Source: Caldilineaceae bacterium (lineage in GTDB: Bacteria; Chloroflexota; Anaerolineae; Caldilineales; Caldilineaceae). Taken from it: a stretch of DNA of 35,769 bases. How positions within the stretch are numbered: position 1 is the first letter of the stretch; each line of letters opens with the position of its first letter. Location of the stretch: contig JACSRH010000285.1 in NCBI GenBank assembly GCA_014879855.1, forward strand, positions 1 to 35,769. The letters are read 5' to 3'. A program made the translations under genes and the position numbers. Positions 16,581-24,483 of the stretch are shown piece by piece. Below the pieces are notes generated by a model that saw only the letters and a list, made by a program, of their open reading frames with translations, had not been told where the DNA came from and did not search any database.

Positions 16581-17291
16581 TTATTGCCGAGTTTTTGTGC
16601 CAGCGGCGCCGAAGGCGACGGTCGCTTGCGCGGCTACGCTGAGCGAACTAGTCAACGCCTGCTCGTGCGCCTGGCCGCGGATATAATGGCGAATAATGGC
16701 GTTGCGACCCTGCTCCAGATCGCGGCTCTCCAGCGCGGTGATAACCTCGGCGTGATAGCGCGCAATGTCCTGTACATTGAGCTTTTTTTCCTCCATGCTG
16801 CGCAGAATCAAAGCCCCGATGCGCCCGCTGAGCCGCGACCAGCTTTCCAACAACATTTCCGAGCCGCCCAGCTCTGCAATCACCTGGTGAAAGGCCAGAT
16901 CGCATTGAATGAGACGTGGCAGATTTCGGGGCATAACGCAGGTGTACATCTCAGCCACCTGCTGGCGCAGCACGTCAAGCGTACTTTCCGTGATCTGCGT
17001 CCCGCCGACGGTGATTGTGTAGGCTTCCAGCAGTGCGCGCATCCGACAGAGATCGTCGGCCTCCTGCTCGGAGAGACGCGTCACCGAAGCGCCGCGGCGT
17101 GGATTCGTCTTGACCAGCCCGCGCTGCTCCAGCATGAGCAACGCCTCGCGCGTCGTCGACTGGCTGATGCCAAACTCCTGTGCAATCGGGAGCACGGTCA
17201 GCCGATCGCCGGGTCGCAGTTCGCCAGAAAGGATGGCGCTCGACAAGCTGCGCACGACTTCATCGACAAGGCGGGATTGTCTGCTGTTCAT
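16581..17291 (-). CDS. GntR-family transcriptional regulator, FadR/FCD subgroup
   Basis: A 236-residue regulator with an N-terminal winged helix-turn-helix (about residues 8-75, recognition segment ISQSTTREALLML) and a C-terminal all-helical FCD ligand-binding domain. The metal ligands of the FCD pocket are present: Asp131, His135, His180 and His202. Such proteins usually sense carboxylic or amino acids and repress the neighbouring catabolic genes. The ATG at 17291 has GGTGA seven bases upstream; a GTG one codon earlier is possible. It stands first on the minus strand, 87 bases before the DUF885 pair, behind a strong promoter with a palindrome at the predicted start site, so autoregulation and control of the island are likely. 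Confidence 0.93.
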   Translation of the reverse strand: MNSRQSRLVDEVVRSLSSAILSGELRPGDRLTVLPIAQEFGISQSTTREALLMLEQRGLVKTNPRRGASVTRLSEQEADDLCRMRALLEAYTITVGGTQITESTLDVLRQQVAEMYTCVMPRNLPRLIQCDLAFHQVIAELGGSEMLLESWSRLSGRIGALILRSMEEKKLNVQDIARYHAEVITALESRDLEQGRNAIIRHYIRGQAHEQALTSSLSVAAQATVAFGAAGTKTRQ

Positions 17292-17350
17292 CACGGGTTC
17301 ACCACGAATTCACCACCGGCCCTATGCAAACGATCTCAAATTACTCGCAA

Positions 17351-17362
17351 ATTATCGATAAT
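17351..17362. promoter_or_regulatory. Candidate GntR operator palindrome
   Basis: ATTATCGATAAT is a perfect 12-base palindrome, and TCGATAATCGA overlaps it as an 11-base palindrome. It covers the predicted transcription start of the GntR gene, directly downstream of its -10 box. It was not noticed elsewhere in the window. Autorepression is inferred. Confidence 0.5.
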
Positions 17363-17366
17363 CGAG

Positions 17367-17395
17367 AATTTACTTTACTTTTGAAAGATTGTCAA
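17367..17395 (-). promoter_or_regulatory. Predicted sigma-70-type promoter of the GntR gene
   Basis: On the minus strand TTGACA (17390-17395) is followed by a 17-base spacer and TAAATT (17367-17372). The predicted start falls near 17360, giving a leader of about 70 bases. The region is markedly AT-rich compared with its surroundings. Confidence 0.7.
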
Positions 17396-17522
17396 GCACT
17401 ATTTTTTGTTAATCTGCTCTATTTCGATCTGTCGCAAAGTCTGCTACGCTGGAAAGAGCTTTTGCGGCGGCCTTGCTGCTGTAACATCCAGGATGCGGGT
17501 AATAGTGGAAGAGAGGTAAAAA

Positions 17523-18074
17523 ATGTTTTCTAATGCATGGGCGAGCATCTTTTTCGATAGCTGGGATGGCTTGCTCCGAATCGCTGTCGTTGGCCTGTGC
17601 GCCTATATCGCCTTGCTTGTGCTGCTACGCATCTCGGGTAAACGCACCCTCTCCAAGATGAATGCGTTTGACTTTGTGGTGACGGTCGCGCTGGGTTCGA
17701 CGCTGGCGACAATTCTGCTGTCCAAAGATACGGCGCTGGCCGAGGGCGTCTTGGCGCTGGCGCTGTTGATCACCTTCCAGTTCATTATTACCTGGCTTTC
17801 GGTGCGCTTCAAGACCATCAGCAATCTGGTGAAGGCGGAGCCAAGGCTGCTCTATTATCGCGGCGACTTTCTATGGGAGGCGATGAAGGCTGAACGGGTC
17901 ACACAGGATGCGGTGCTGCAGGCAATGCGCAACCAGGGGGTGGGCCGGCCCGAACAGGTGGAAGCGGTGATCCTGGAGACTGACGGCAGCTTCAGCGTTG
18001 TCCGCAGCACAGGCGATCACCAGGCAACGGCCTTAAAAGGCGTTGCCGGCATTTCCATGCCGGACGCCTTCTGA
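17523..18074 (+). CDS. DUF421 (YetF-like) membrane protein
   Basis: A 183-residue member of the DUF421/YetF family. Three hydrophobic segments lie in the first 95 residues (about 20-37, 50-67, 72-92), with the family motif RISGKRTLSKMNAFDFVVTVALGS between the first two. A cytoplasmic domain follows, containing the family-typical block around LLYYRGDFL and EAMKAERVTQDAVLQAMR. GAGAGG lies just before the ATG. The function of the family is poorly defined; some members affect spore or envelope traits. It is transcribed divergently from the GntR regulator, with about 230 bases between them. Confidence 0.9.
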   Translation: MFSNAWASIFFDSWDGLLRIAVVGLCAYIALLVLLRISGKRTLSKMNAFDFVVTVALGSTLATILLSKDTALAEGVLALALLITFQFIITWLSVRFKTISNLVKAEPRLLYYRGDFLWEAMKAERVTQDAVLQAMRNQGVGRPEQVEAVILETDGSFSVVRSTGDHQATALKGVAGISMPDAF

Positions 18075-18396
18075 ACGTAATCATTCAGGAATAAGCCGTG
18101 AATAAATTGTTTGCACCAGGCTGACCACTCCACAGTGGTGGGGCTCGTGTGGGTGCTGGCCGAGAAGCTGCGCGCGGCCACATCTATAGCGGACGCAGAG
18201 ATTTGGACAATTGGAAGAGGGTAAACTAAAGTCCCAAGCAGCGCTGTCTGCGCGAAGAGCGAGATGGCAATCGACCCGTAACTTGAAACAGCGACCAAGG
18301 CCATGATTTCGCGGGTCAATCGTTACAAGATCGTTATCAATTTCTGGATGGATCCAAACGCCCGCTTCATGCAGTATGGAACTCTGTGAGTATTTC
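18075..18396. other. 322-base stretch without a convincing gene
   Basis: No RNA gene, repeat or intact ORF with a plausible start was recognised. Short open segments exist on both strands. On the plus strand, about 18280-18390 encodes a protein-like run ending with INFWMDPNARFMQYGTL, interrupted upstream by stop codons. On the minus strand a 105-codon frame (18398-18081) overlaps the next gene and has no family resemblance. This may be a decayed gene. Confidence 0.4.
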
Positions 18397-19485
18397 ATGC
18401 TTTCATTGCAACCACTTTCTGGCGAAACCGCGGCTTATATTGCGGCGATGCCCAAATCCGAATTGCACGTTCATCTAGAAGGAACCACTGACCCGGCCGC
18501 CTTACTCAAGCTGGCGCAACGCCATAACCGGCTCGACCTGTTGCCAGCCACGAATCTGGCGGCCCTACAACAATGGTTCACCTACACAGATTTCCCCCAT
18601 TTTCTACGTGTTTACATGGTCATCTCTGAGTTGCTGCGTACGCCAGAGGACTTTGCCTATATCGTCCATCGCTGCGGGCAGGACATGGCAGCCCAAAATA
18701 TCCGCTACCGCGAGCTTACCGTCACACCCTTTACGCACACCGATTATCAGCGCAAAGGCCTGACAATCGACGATCTCTTTGAGGGGCTGGAGGCCGGGCG
18801 CGCCGCGGCGCGCGCCGAATTTGGCGTCGAGATGCGCTGGATCTTCGATGTGCCGCGCAACTTAGGCTTCTCAAGCCAGAACGGGTACGATCCTCATCCG
18901 GCGCAGCGCACGCTTGACTATGCGTTACGCGGTCGCGACCATGGTGTGGTCGGTTTTGGGCTGGGCGGTTTTGAAGTGGGTGCGCCGCCTGAGCCTTTTG
19001 CGCTCCCCTTCGCGCGCGCGTGCGCAGAAGGTCTGCTCTCCGTGCCGCACGCCGGGGAAACAATGGGGCCGGACAGTGTGTGGGGCGCGGTCAATGCGCT
19101 GCACGCCGACCGCATCGGGCACGGTGTGCGCGCCATCGAAGATCCTGTTCTGCTCACTGTGCTACGCGACCGCCAGATCCCGCTGGAGATCAATCCAACA
19201 AGCAACATTTGTCTGCACGTTTATGCCAGACATGCCGTGCACCCCTTCCCGCATCTTGACCGCATGGGCATCAAAGTGACGATCAACAGCGATGATCCGC
19301 CTCTCTTCAACACCAATCTGAGCGCCGAATATGGCGTGTTGGCAAGAGAATTTGGCTACGATCCGTCGGGACTGGCGCGCATCGCCCGCAATGCGTTTGA
19401 GGTCAGCGGCGCGCCAGTAGCGCTGAAGACGTCGTTGCTGGCCGAGTTCGATGACTGGGTGGCGAAAACACAGGAGAATGTTTGA
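18397..19485 (+). CDS. Adenosine deaminase-family hydrolase
   Basis: A 362-residue member of the adenosine/adenine deaminase family, with the complete zinc site: HVH (His24, His26), VPHAGE (His218, Glu221), IGHGVRA (His242) and SDDPPLF (Asp299, Asp300). The NPTSN block after the third His is typical of adenosine deaminase and its adenine-deaminase relatives. It hydrolytically deaminates a purine, making inosine or hypoxanthine. An ATG seven codons upstream lacks a binding site; the one at 18397 has GTGAG upstream and was preferred. The TGA overlaps the ATG of the GNAT gene by one base (TGATG), so the two are coupled. Base preference (adenosine, adenine or a modified form) cannot be settled here. 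Confidence 0.92.
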   Translation: MLSLQPLSGETAAYIAAMPKSELHVHLEGTTDPAALLKLAQRHNRLDLLPATNLAALQQWFTYTDFPHFLRVYMVISELLRTPEDFAYIVHRCGQDMAAQNIRYRELTVTPFTHTDYQRKGLTIDDLFEGLEAGRAAARAEFGVEMRWIFDVPRNLGFSSQNGYDPHPAQRTLDYALRGRDHGVVGFGLGGFEVGAPPEPFALPFARACAEGLLSVPHAGETMGPDSVWGAVNALHADRIGHGVRAIEDPVLLTVLRDRQIPLEINPTSNICLHVYARHAVHPFPHLDRMGIKVTINSDDPPLFNTNLSAEYGVLAREFGYDPSGLARIARNAFEVSGAPVALKTSLLAEFDDWVAKTQENV

Positions 19486-20369
19486 TGCCTGACCCCGACT
19501 TCCGCATTGAATTTGGCAGTGATGGCCTGCTCCCCGCCTTTTGCGCGGGCTTCAATGCTGGCTTCGTGGACTACAAGTATGGCGTGCAGATGGATGAAGC
19601 GCAGATGGTGAAGTTCCTGGCGCGCTCCGGCATCGACCTCAAACAATCCGCTGTACTTCTGCAACGCAATGACGACGGCTGGCGCGGCGCCGGCGTCGCC
19701 CTGATTGCCCTGGAGGATGGCGCGGCGTGGTGCAGCGGGCTGGCCGTGGCGCCGACTTTGCGGGGCAGTGGTTTTGGCCGCCGCTTGATGGAGGCGATTC
19801 AGGTGCGAGCCGCCGCGGCCGGCGCGCGCACGCTGTGGCTGGAGACGCTGGTGCATAACACGCCGGCGCAGCGCCTCTACGCATCGCTCGGCTATCAACC
19901 GCGGCGCGACCTGCTCTTCTGGCGCACGGACGCACGCGCCGGTCAGGCCCACGACGCCAGCGATTTGCACGCCGCTAATGTGCAGGAGGCGCTGGTCGCG
20001 GCCTATGCATGGCAGCATCAACCACCCGCGTGGCAGCGCAGCCAACGCGCGGTTGCGCGCTATCAAGACGAACTTTGGGCGTACAAACTGCAGGACGCCG
20101 GCGAGACCGCAGGCTGGGTCATCTGCCTGCCCACCGCGCCGCATCACCCCGGCCAGACGCGCCTGCGCATCATGACGCTGGCGGTCCGCCCCGGCGAGCA
20201 GCAGACCACGCTGGCGCATCGCTTGCTTGCCAGCCTGCGCGCCCACCAGCCAGATACAGTCCTTACAGTCATCAATGAGCCGGAGACGAGCCTTTTCACG
20301 GCCGCGCTGCAGGATACAGGCTTTGTCGAAATGGATCGGCAGATTGAGATGGTGCTGGCGCTGCAGTGA
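19485..20369 (+). CDS. GNAT-family N-acetyltransferase, two-domain
   Basis: A 294-residue protein with an N-terminal GNAT domain. Motif A reads LAVAPTLRGSGFGRRLMEA and carries the RxxGxG acetyl-CoA pyrophosphate loop; the following block LYASLGYQPRRDLLFW is the usual motif B end. The C-terminal half (about residues 160-294) has the length of a second, degenerate GNAT fold (ending ALQDTGFVEMDRQIEMVLAL) without a clear acetyl-CoA loop. AGGAG lies upstream of the ATG at 19485, which overlaps the deaminase stop codon. The acceptor substrate is unknown. It ends 75 bases from the convergent rluD gene. Confidence 0.88.
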   Translation: MPDPDFRIEFGSDGLLPAFCAGFNAGFVDYKYGVQMDEAQMVKFLARSGIDLKQSAVLLQRNDDGWRGAGVALIALEDGAAWCSGLAVAPTLRGSGFGRRLMEAIQVRAAAAGARTLWLETLVHNTPAQRLYASLGYQPRRDLLFWRTDARAGQAHDASDLHAANVQEALVAAYAWQHQPPAWQRSQRAVARYQDELWAYKLQDAGETAGWVICLPTAPHHPGQTRLRIMTLAVRPGEQQTTLAHRLLASLRAHQPDTVLTVINEPETSLFTAALQDTGFVEMDRQIEMVLALQ

Positions 20370-20444
20370 AAGTCGAAGATCCATCTCGAAAGCACAAAAC
20401 TTCCGGTATGCGCTTTACCCAGATCCGCGCCCAAATGGGCAATT

Positions 20445-21425
20445 TCAAACAGAGTCCAACTGCGCCAGCACGTCCTGCAACTCCGCGGGGAGCGGTGCAA
20501 TGAATTCATGCTCCTCGCCGTCGCAGGGAAGCCGCAGCCGCAGCCGGTGTGCGTGCAGAAAGTGGCGGTCAAGGGCGAGGCGCTGGCGTTTGAGACCGTA
20601 GGTGGCGTCGCCCACCACTGGATGCTGCCGCCACGCAAAATGGACGCGGATCTGATGGGTGCGCCCGGTGTGCAGTTCAGCGCTGACGAGAGAGAAGACA
20701 GCCACCGCATTGCCAGTCCGGCTCCCCCGCGCGGCGTAGACCGCAAGCACCGCATAGTCGGTGATCGCGGCGCGTCCGCTTGACTCACCGGTGCGCGCGT
20801 CGGGCGGCAGCACGATCTGTCGTTTGTGGTCGCTGGGATTGCGCCCGATGGGCGCGTTGATGCGCCCGCGCGGCGGGGTCAGGCGCCCTTCGACAAGCGC
20901 CAGATATTGCTTGTAGACGGTGCGCGCCTTGAACTGCGCCTGGAGGTAGCGCAACGCGCGATCGTGTTTGGCCACCACGATCAGACCCGACGTCTCCTTG
21001 TCGAGGCGGTGGACAATACCGGGGCGTTGCTCGCCCCCCACCCCGGCCAGATCCGGGCAATGATGCAACACGGCGTGCACCAGCGTGCCGCGATCGTGGC
21101 CGGGCGCGGGATGCACGACCATGCCTGCTGGCTTGTCAACCACCAGCAGATCGGCGTCTTCGTAGACAATGACAAGCGGGATCGCTTCGGGAGCGAGCGG
21201 GGAAGGTGTGGGCGGGGGTGGCGGCGTTACGGTGATCGATTGTCCGGCTTCGGTGCGCTGTCCAGCCTTGACCGGCTGCCCGTCGATGCGCACCAGCCCC
21301 TCACGGATCCACCGCTGCACCTCGGTGCGGCTGCGGTCAGGCAGGCGGCCAGCCAGCCAGCGGTCAATACGTTGCGCGGCGTCCTCGTTTTCTATCACAA
21401 AACTCAAAAGGGCTGCGCTCTCCAT
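20445..21425 (-). CDS. rluD: RluA/RluD-family 23S rRNA pseudouridine synthase
   Basis: A 326-residue pseudouridine synthase with an N-terminal S4 RNA-binding domain (about residues 16-65), a short Pro-rich linker (68-76) and the catalytic domain. The signature GIVHRLDKETSGLIVV holds the catalytic aspartate at 142; VHPAPGH and HTGRTHQIRVHF are further family blocks. It is most similar in layout to RluD, which modifies helix 69 of 23S rRNA, although RluA/RluC-type targets cannot be excluded. One base separates it from the lspA stop codon, so lspA-rluD form a coupled pair, a very common bacterial arrangement. Confidence 0.95.
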   Translation of the reverse strand: MESAALLSFVIENEDAAQRIDRWLAGRLPDRSRTEVQRWIREGLVRIDGQPVKAGQRTEAGQSITVTPPPPPTPSPLAPEAIPLVIVYEDADLLVVDKPAGMVVHPAPGHDRGTLVHAVLHHCPDLAGVGGEQRPGIVHRLDKETSGLIVVAKHDRALRYLQAQFKARTVYKQYLALVEGRLTPPRGRINAPIGRNPSDHKRQIVLPPDARTGESSGRAAITDYAVLAVYAARGSRTGNAVAVFSLVSAELHTGRTHQIRVHFAWRQHPVVGDATYGLKRQRLALDRHFLHAHRLRLRLPCDGEEHEFIAPLPAELQDVLAQLDSV

Positions 21426-21426
21426 G

Positions 21427-21969
21427 TCATCCGCGTTCTACGGCCTGCTCAGCTTGCTGCTTGCGATGTTTGCGGATGTCGTCGATCACCACGTAGAGAC
21501 CAAGCCCGATCACGCCGCCGACAATGGCGCTGTCGGCAATGTTGTAGTTGGGCCAATAATAGACGTCAGGAATGCCCATTTTGATGAAATCGGTGACGTA
21601 GCCCTGATTGATGCGGTCGATCACATTGCCGACTGCACCGCCCAACATCAAGCCCAGCAGCACGCGCACCAGCCAATCTTCGGTGGGCAGATAGCGCACG
21701 TAGGCCAGAATCGCCACCACGACCACAGCCGCAATGATGACAAAAAGACCCCCTTGGTTTTGCAGAATGCCAAAGGCCGCGCCGTAGTTGTGCACGTGCT
21801 CAAACACAAAATATTCGCCCAGCGCGGGAAAAGGGATGAGCGCGGTGTAGTCGGGGATGGATTGGCGCACCAACGTCTTCGTCCACTGATCCAGCAGGAT
21901 GACGATCCCTGCGACGACCAATACTAACCAGGCTCGGCTAAACCAATGTCCAATTTTGTTCATAACCAT
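21427..21969 (-). CDS. lspA: Signal peptidase II (prolipoprotein)
   Basis: A 180-residue integral membrane aspartyl peptidase that cleaves lipoprotein signal peptides after Cys modification. All family blocks are present: DQWTK (27-31), EHVHNYGAAFGIL (57-69), GGAVGNVIDR (110-119), VTDFI with catalytic Asp127 and NIADSAI with catalytic Asp146, plus four hydrophobic segments. Two ATGs are possible, at 21969 and 21963; GGAAG is a little close for the first and well placed for the second. It would process the lipoproteins of the two importers in this window. It is directly followed by rluD. Confidence 0.97.
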   Translation of the reverse strand: MVMNKIGHWFSRAWLVLVVAGIVILLDQWTKTLVRQSIPDYTALIPFPALGEYFVFEHVHNYGAAFGILQNQGGLFVIIAAVVVVAILAYVRYLPTEDWLVRVLLGLMLGGAVGNVIDRINQGYVTDFIKMGIPDVYYWPNYNIADSAIVGGVIGLGLYVVIDDIRKHRKQQAEQAVERG

Positions 21970-22031
21970 TTACTTCCGTGAAATCTGTCTTGTGAAACAT
22001 ACGGTCATCGCCGTTACGAAAATCCGCAAGC

Positions 22032-22061
22032 ATTCTACCGTATCTGTCGAGAAGTGTTGAA
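22032..22061 (-). promoter_or_regulatory. Possible promoter of lspA-rluD
   Basis: On the minus strand TTCAAC (22056-22061), an 18-base spacer and TAGAAT (22032-22037) resemble a weak sigma-70 promoter about 65 bases before lspA. The remaining gap (21970-22246) shows only a short CCCCTCG repeat near 22191-22210. Confidence 0.3.
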
Positions 22062-22246
22062 TTTCACATCCTGTGCTATCATCTGAAAATTGTCGCTTCG
22101 CTTCCGCAGGCTTGTTTCCGCATTGAGCAAGCCCGCCGGTGAGCGTACGCCAGGGCGCCGATTTGCGTTGCGGGCTGTGTTACGATGCACCCCTCGCCCC
22201 TCGCCCCTCGCATCTTTCAACCGAACCATCTTTCAGGAGTTTTCTT

Positions 22247-23062
22247 ATGCCGCGAGAAGTCACGGTCGCCCTGGTGCAAATGGCGCCGGAGTTAGCCAAT
22301 CCCGAAGCCAATCTGCGCAAAATGGGCGACTTTATCGAGAAGATCTGCACCGAACAGCGCACGGACCTGATCGTCTTTCCTGAACTGAGTTACACGGGCA
22401 CGGAACTTGGGCTCAAGGCAACTGACCTGGCCGAGCGCGTGCCCGGTCATGCGACGAATTATCTGGCCAAGCGCGCCAACGAGTTCAACACTTACGTTGT
22501 CTTTGGCATGGTGGTCAAGGAAAAAGTCGAGAGCATTCTCTACAACGGCGTCGTCTGTCTCGGCCCAGAGGGCGATGTCGTGGCGGATTACCGCAAGGTG
22601 CATCTGCTGGGCGAAGAGCGCCAGGTCTATCGCAATGGGTTTCGCTTTCAGATCATCGACGCGGAGTGGGGGCGGTTTGGCCTGTCGATCGGCGCGGACC
22701 TGGCCTTTCCCGAAGCCGCGCGCGGCATGACGCTGGACGGCGCCGAGCTGGTCACGGTCAGCGCCAACTGGGAGCAACAATACGCCGAATCGTGGCGCGC
22801 GCATCTCGTCAGCCGCGCGTGCGAGAACTCGATCTTTATGGCCGCGGCCAATCGCGTCGGTGAAGAACCGACGATGCGCTTCATGGGCGACAGTCTGCTG
22901 GTTGGCCCCTCGGCGGAAGTGTACACTGTGCTCGACCAGGCCATCGAAGGGTACGCCGTCGCCACCATCGACCTCGATCAGGTGCGCGTCGTGCGCGAGG
23001 ATCGCCAGTTGATTCAATATCGCGAACCGCTCGCCTACCGTTCGATCGTCCGCAAGTACTAA
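22247..23062 (+). CDS. Nitrilase-superfamily protein lacking the catalytic cysteine
   Basis: A 271-residue carbon-nitrogen hydrolase fold protein. The catalytic glutamate (Glu46 in VFPELSYTG) and lysine (Lys117 in DYRKVHLLG) are present. The nucleophile is not: where the family has a Cys before the conserved D..FPE block, the sequence reads LSIGADLAFPEAAR with Gly149 (codon GGC at 22691-22693). The reading frame is intact and the rest well conserved, so the gene is not decayed. CAGGAG lies seven bases before the ATG at 22247; a longer in-frame form from 22139 lacks support. It probably acts as a non-catalytic binding or regulatory subunit. A hairpin directly follows the gene. Confidence 0.9.
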   Translation: MPREVTVALVQMAPELANPEANLRKMGDFIEKICTEQRTDLIVFPELSYTGTELGLKATDLAERVPGHATNYLAKRANEFNTYVVFGMVVKEKVESILYNGVVCLGPEGDVVADYRKVHLLGEERQVYRNGFRFQIIDAEWGRFGLSIGADLAFPEAARGMTLDGAELVTVSANWEQQYAESWRAHLVSRACENSIFMAAANRVGEEPTMRFMGDSLLVGPSAEVYTVLDQAIEGYAVATIDLDQVRVVREDRQLIQYREPLAYRSIVRKY

Positions 23063-23074
23063 GGACCCAGCCTG

Positions 23075-23106
23075 GGTGACAGTCACTTGCAGAAGTGGCT
23101 GTCACC
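23075..23106 (+). terminator. Stem-loop after the nitrilase-fold gene
   Basis: GGTGACAGTCACTT (23075-23088) pairs with AAGTGGCTGTCACC (23093-23106) around a GCAG loop; one G-T wobble interrupts a 14-base stem. No T-run follows. It starts 13 bases after the stop codon and probably ends or stabilises that message. Confidence 0.6.
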
Positions 23107-23130
23107 TGAAGCAAGAAACTGAATCATGCA

Positions 23131-23655
23131 ATGAACAAGCCCTTGACGACAATTGCCAGCGGTGAGTGGAGCCAAAGCCCGCATCTGAGCGACTATCGCG
23201 CGGAATGGTTGAGCGACATGCTGGTCGAGCGCGCCACCTGTGGGCCTGACATCAGCATGTATCAGATCGATCAGCATGTCATCGGCGCGCCCGGCTACGT
23301 CTGGTTTCGCTTCTGGCTGACAAACGGTGAACACATTTTGGAAAAGTACTTCGATGATCAGGGACAGGTCATTGGCATGTACGCGCGCATCGGCATGGCG
23401 GCGCCACACAAGGGACGCGGCTTCAGCGCCACAAACCTGCTGCTGGGGCTGTGGATCACCGAAGACGCGCACATCACGGTGCTCAACGAAACTGAATTCG
23501 ACGATGCCGTGCAGGCCGGCGACATATCCCCCATCGAGGCGGAACATGCCGAGCAACAGATCCGGGAGATCACGATAGCGATTACCCACAAGCGCTATCC
23601 ACCGCCCATTGTGCGCAATCTGACCATTGCGATGCCGGACGCCAATCCGCCATGA
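23131..23655 (+). CDS. DUF402 domain protein
   Basis: A 174-residue protein with a DUF402 (FAU-1/YtqA-like barrel) pattern: LEKYFDDQGQVIGMYARIG, then LLLGLWITEDAHITVLNETEFDDAVQAGDISPIEAEHA. The family-typical aspartates and the final Glu-rich helix are there. Some DUF402 proteins are nucleoside di/triphosphate phosphatases (NTDP family) and others are fused to RNA-binding domains; this single-domain form fits the former, but activity is not certain. The binding site before the ATG is weak. It is not obviously linked to its neighbours. Confidence 0.75.
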   Translation: MNKPLTTIASGEWSQSPHLSDYRAEWLSDMLVERATCGPDISMYQIDQHVIGAPGYVWFRFWLTNGEHILEKYFDDQGQVIGMYARIGMAAPHKGRGFSATNLLLGLWITEDAHITVLNETEFDDAVQAGDISPIEAEHAEQQIREITIAITHKRYPPPIVRNLTIAMPDANPP

Positions 23656-23688
23656 ACATGTGACTCGTCAGCCATGGCAAAGGTAGCC

Positions 23689-23739
23689 CACGGATGAGAC
23701 GGGTTCAGACAGATTTTATCCGTGCAAATCTGTCTCATC
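23689..23739. terminator. Inverted repeat with alternative pairings between DUF402 gene and hisH
   Basis: AGACAGATTT (23707-23716) and AAATCTGTCT (23726-23735) form a perfect 10-base stem. GATGAGAC/GTCTCATC and CACGGAT/ATCCGTG give competing pairings in the same stretch. The words resemble the second dispersed repeat family. It may terminate the DUF402 message. Confidence 0.4.
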
Positions 23740-23771
23740 ACCGGGCGATTGGAAGCAGGCTGCACAATTCC

Positions 23772-23795
23772 ATAGAAATCAATATAGAAATCAAT
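23772..23795 (+). repeat. Two tandem 12-base repeats just before hisH
   Basis: ATAGAAATCAAT occurs twice without a gap, ending 11 bases before the hisH ATG. The stretch is AT-rich in an otherwise GC-rich region, so it may be a -10-like promoter region or a regulator site. Confidence 0.5.
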
Positions 23796-23806
23796 AAAGT
23801 GGAAGC

Positions 23807-24481
23807 ATGATTGCCATTATCGACTATGGCGTGGGGAATCTACGCAGCGTTTACAAAGCGTTCGAGACGGTCGCGACGCCACTGGGCATTCCGGTGGATA
23901 TTGTCGCGCAACCGACCGATTTTACCCGCTGGCGCGCTGTTGTGCTGCCCGGGCAGGGGGCGTTTGGCGACAGCGTCAACAACCTGCGCCGCCAGGGGTT
24001 CGAGCGCCCACTGCTTGACGCCGTCGAAAGTGGCCTGCCGCTGCTGGGCATCTGCGTCGGCATGCAGCTTCTCTTTGATGCGAGCGAGGAAATGGGTCAG
24101 CACGAAGGGCTGCATCTGATTCCAGGCGCGGTCCGCCGCTTTTCCGACGCCATGCCCGACCCCACACATCCGGGTCGCACGCTGCGCGTGCCGCAGATCG
24201 GCTGGAATGAATTGACCGTTCACAGACAGGATCCCTTGGTCTATCATGTGCCGGACGGCGCCCATGCCTACTTTGCGCACAGTTACTACTGCGACGCCGC
24301 CGCTCCCGACGCGGTGCTGGCGACGACCGGCTACGGCATCGACTATCCCAGCATCGTGCGCTATCGCAACGCGTGGGGCATTCAACCACACCCGGAAAAG
24401 AGCCACACGGTGGGGCTGCGCATCCTCCGCAATTTTATTGCAATGGTCACGGTCAACGCTGACGCCTTTCCTGTGGCGTAA
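23807..24481 (+). CDS. hisH: Imidazole glycerol phosphate synthase, glutaminase subunit
   Basis: A 224-residue class I glutamine amidotransferase. It supplies ammonia to HisF in histidine and AICAR synthesis. The nucleophile Cys83 lies in GICVGMQLLF; His195 and Glu197 are in PHPEKS, where the usual Phe before His is Pro. IIDYGVGNLRSV at the start and PGQGAFGD (oxyanion strand) are HisH-specific. The Shine-Dalgarno sequence is weak. No other his gene is visible, so the pathway is dispersed in this genome. The next gene starts two bases after the stop codon. Confidence 0.96.
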   Translation: MIAIIDYGVGNLRSVYKAFETVATPLGIPVDIVAQPTDFTRWRAVVLPGQGAFGDSVNNLRRQGFERPLLDAVESGLPLLGICVGMQLLFDASEEMGQHEGLHLIPGAVRRFSDAMPDPTHPGRTLRVPQIGWNELTVHRQDPLVYHVPDGAHAYFAHSYYCDAAAPDAVLATTGYGIDYPSIVRYRNAWGIQPHPEKSHTVGLRILRNFIAMVTVNADAFPVA

Positions 24482-24483
24482 CC

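Noticed and set aside
18081..18398. 105-codon minus-strand frame in the gap before the deaminase
   Set aside because: No ribosome-binding site, no family resemblance, Cys- and His-rich odd composition, and it overlaps the start of the deaminase gene.
20429..20440. Terminator between the convergent GNAT and rluD genes (GCCCAAATGGGC)
   Set aside because: The stem is only four to five bases with a very tight loop and a weak AATTTC tail; not enough to call.
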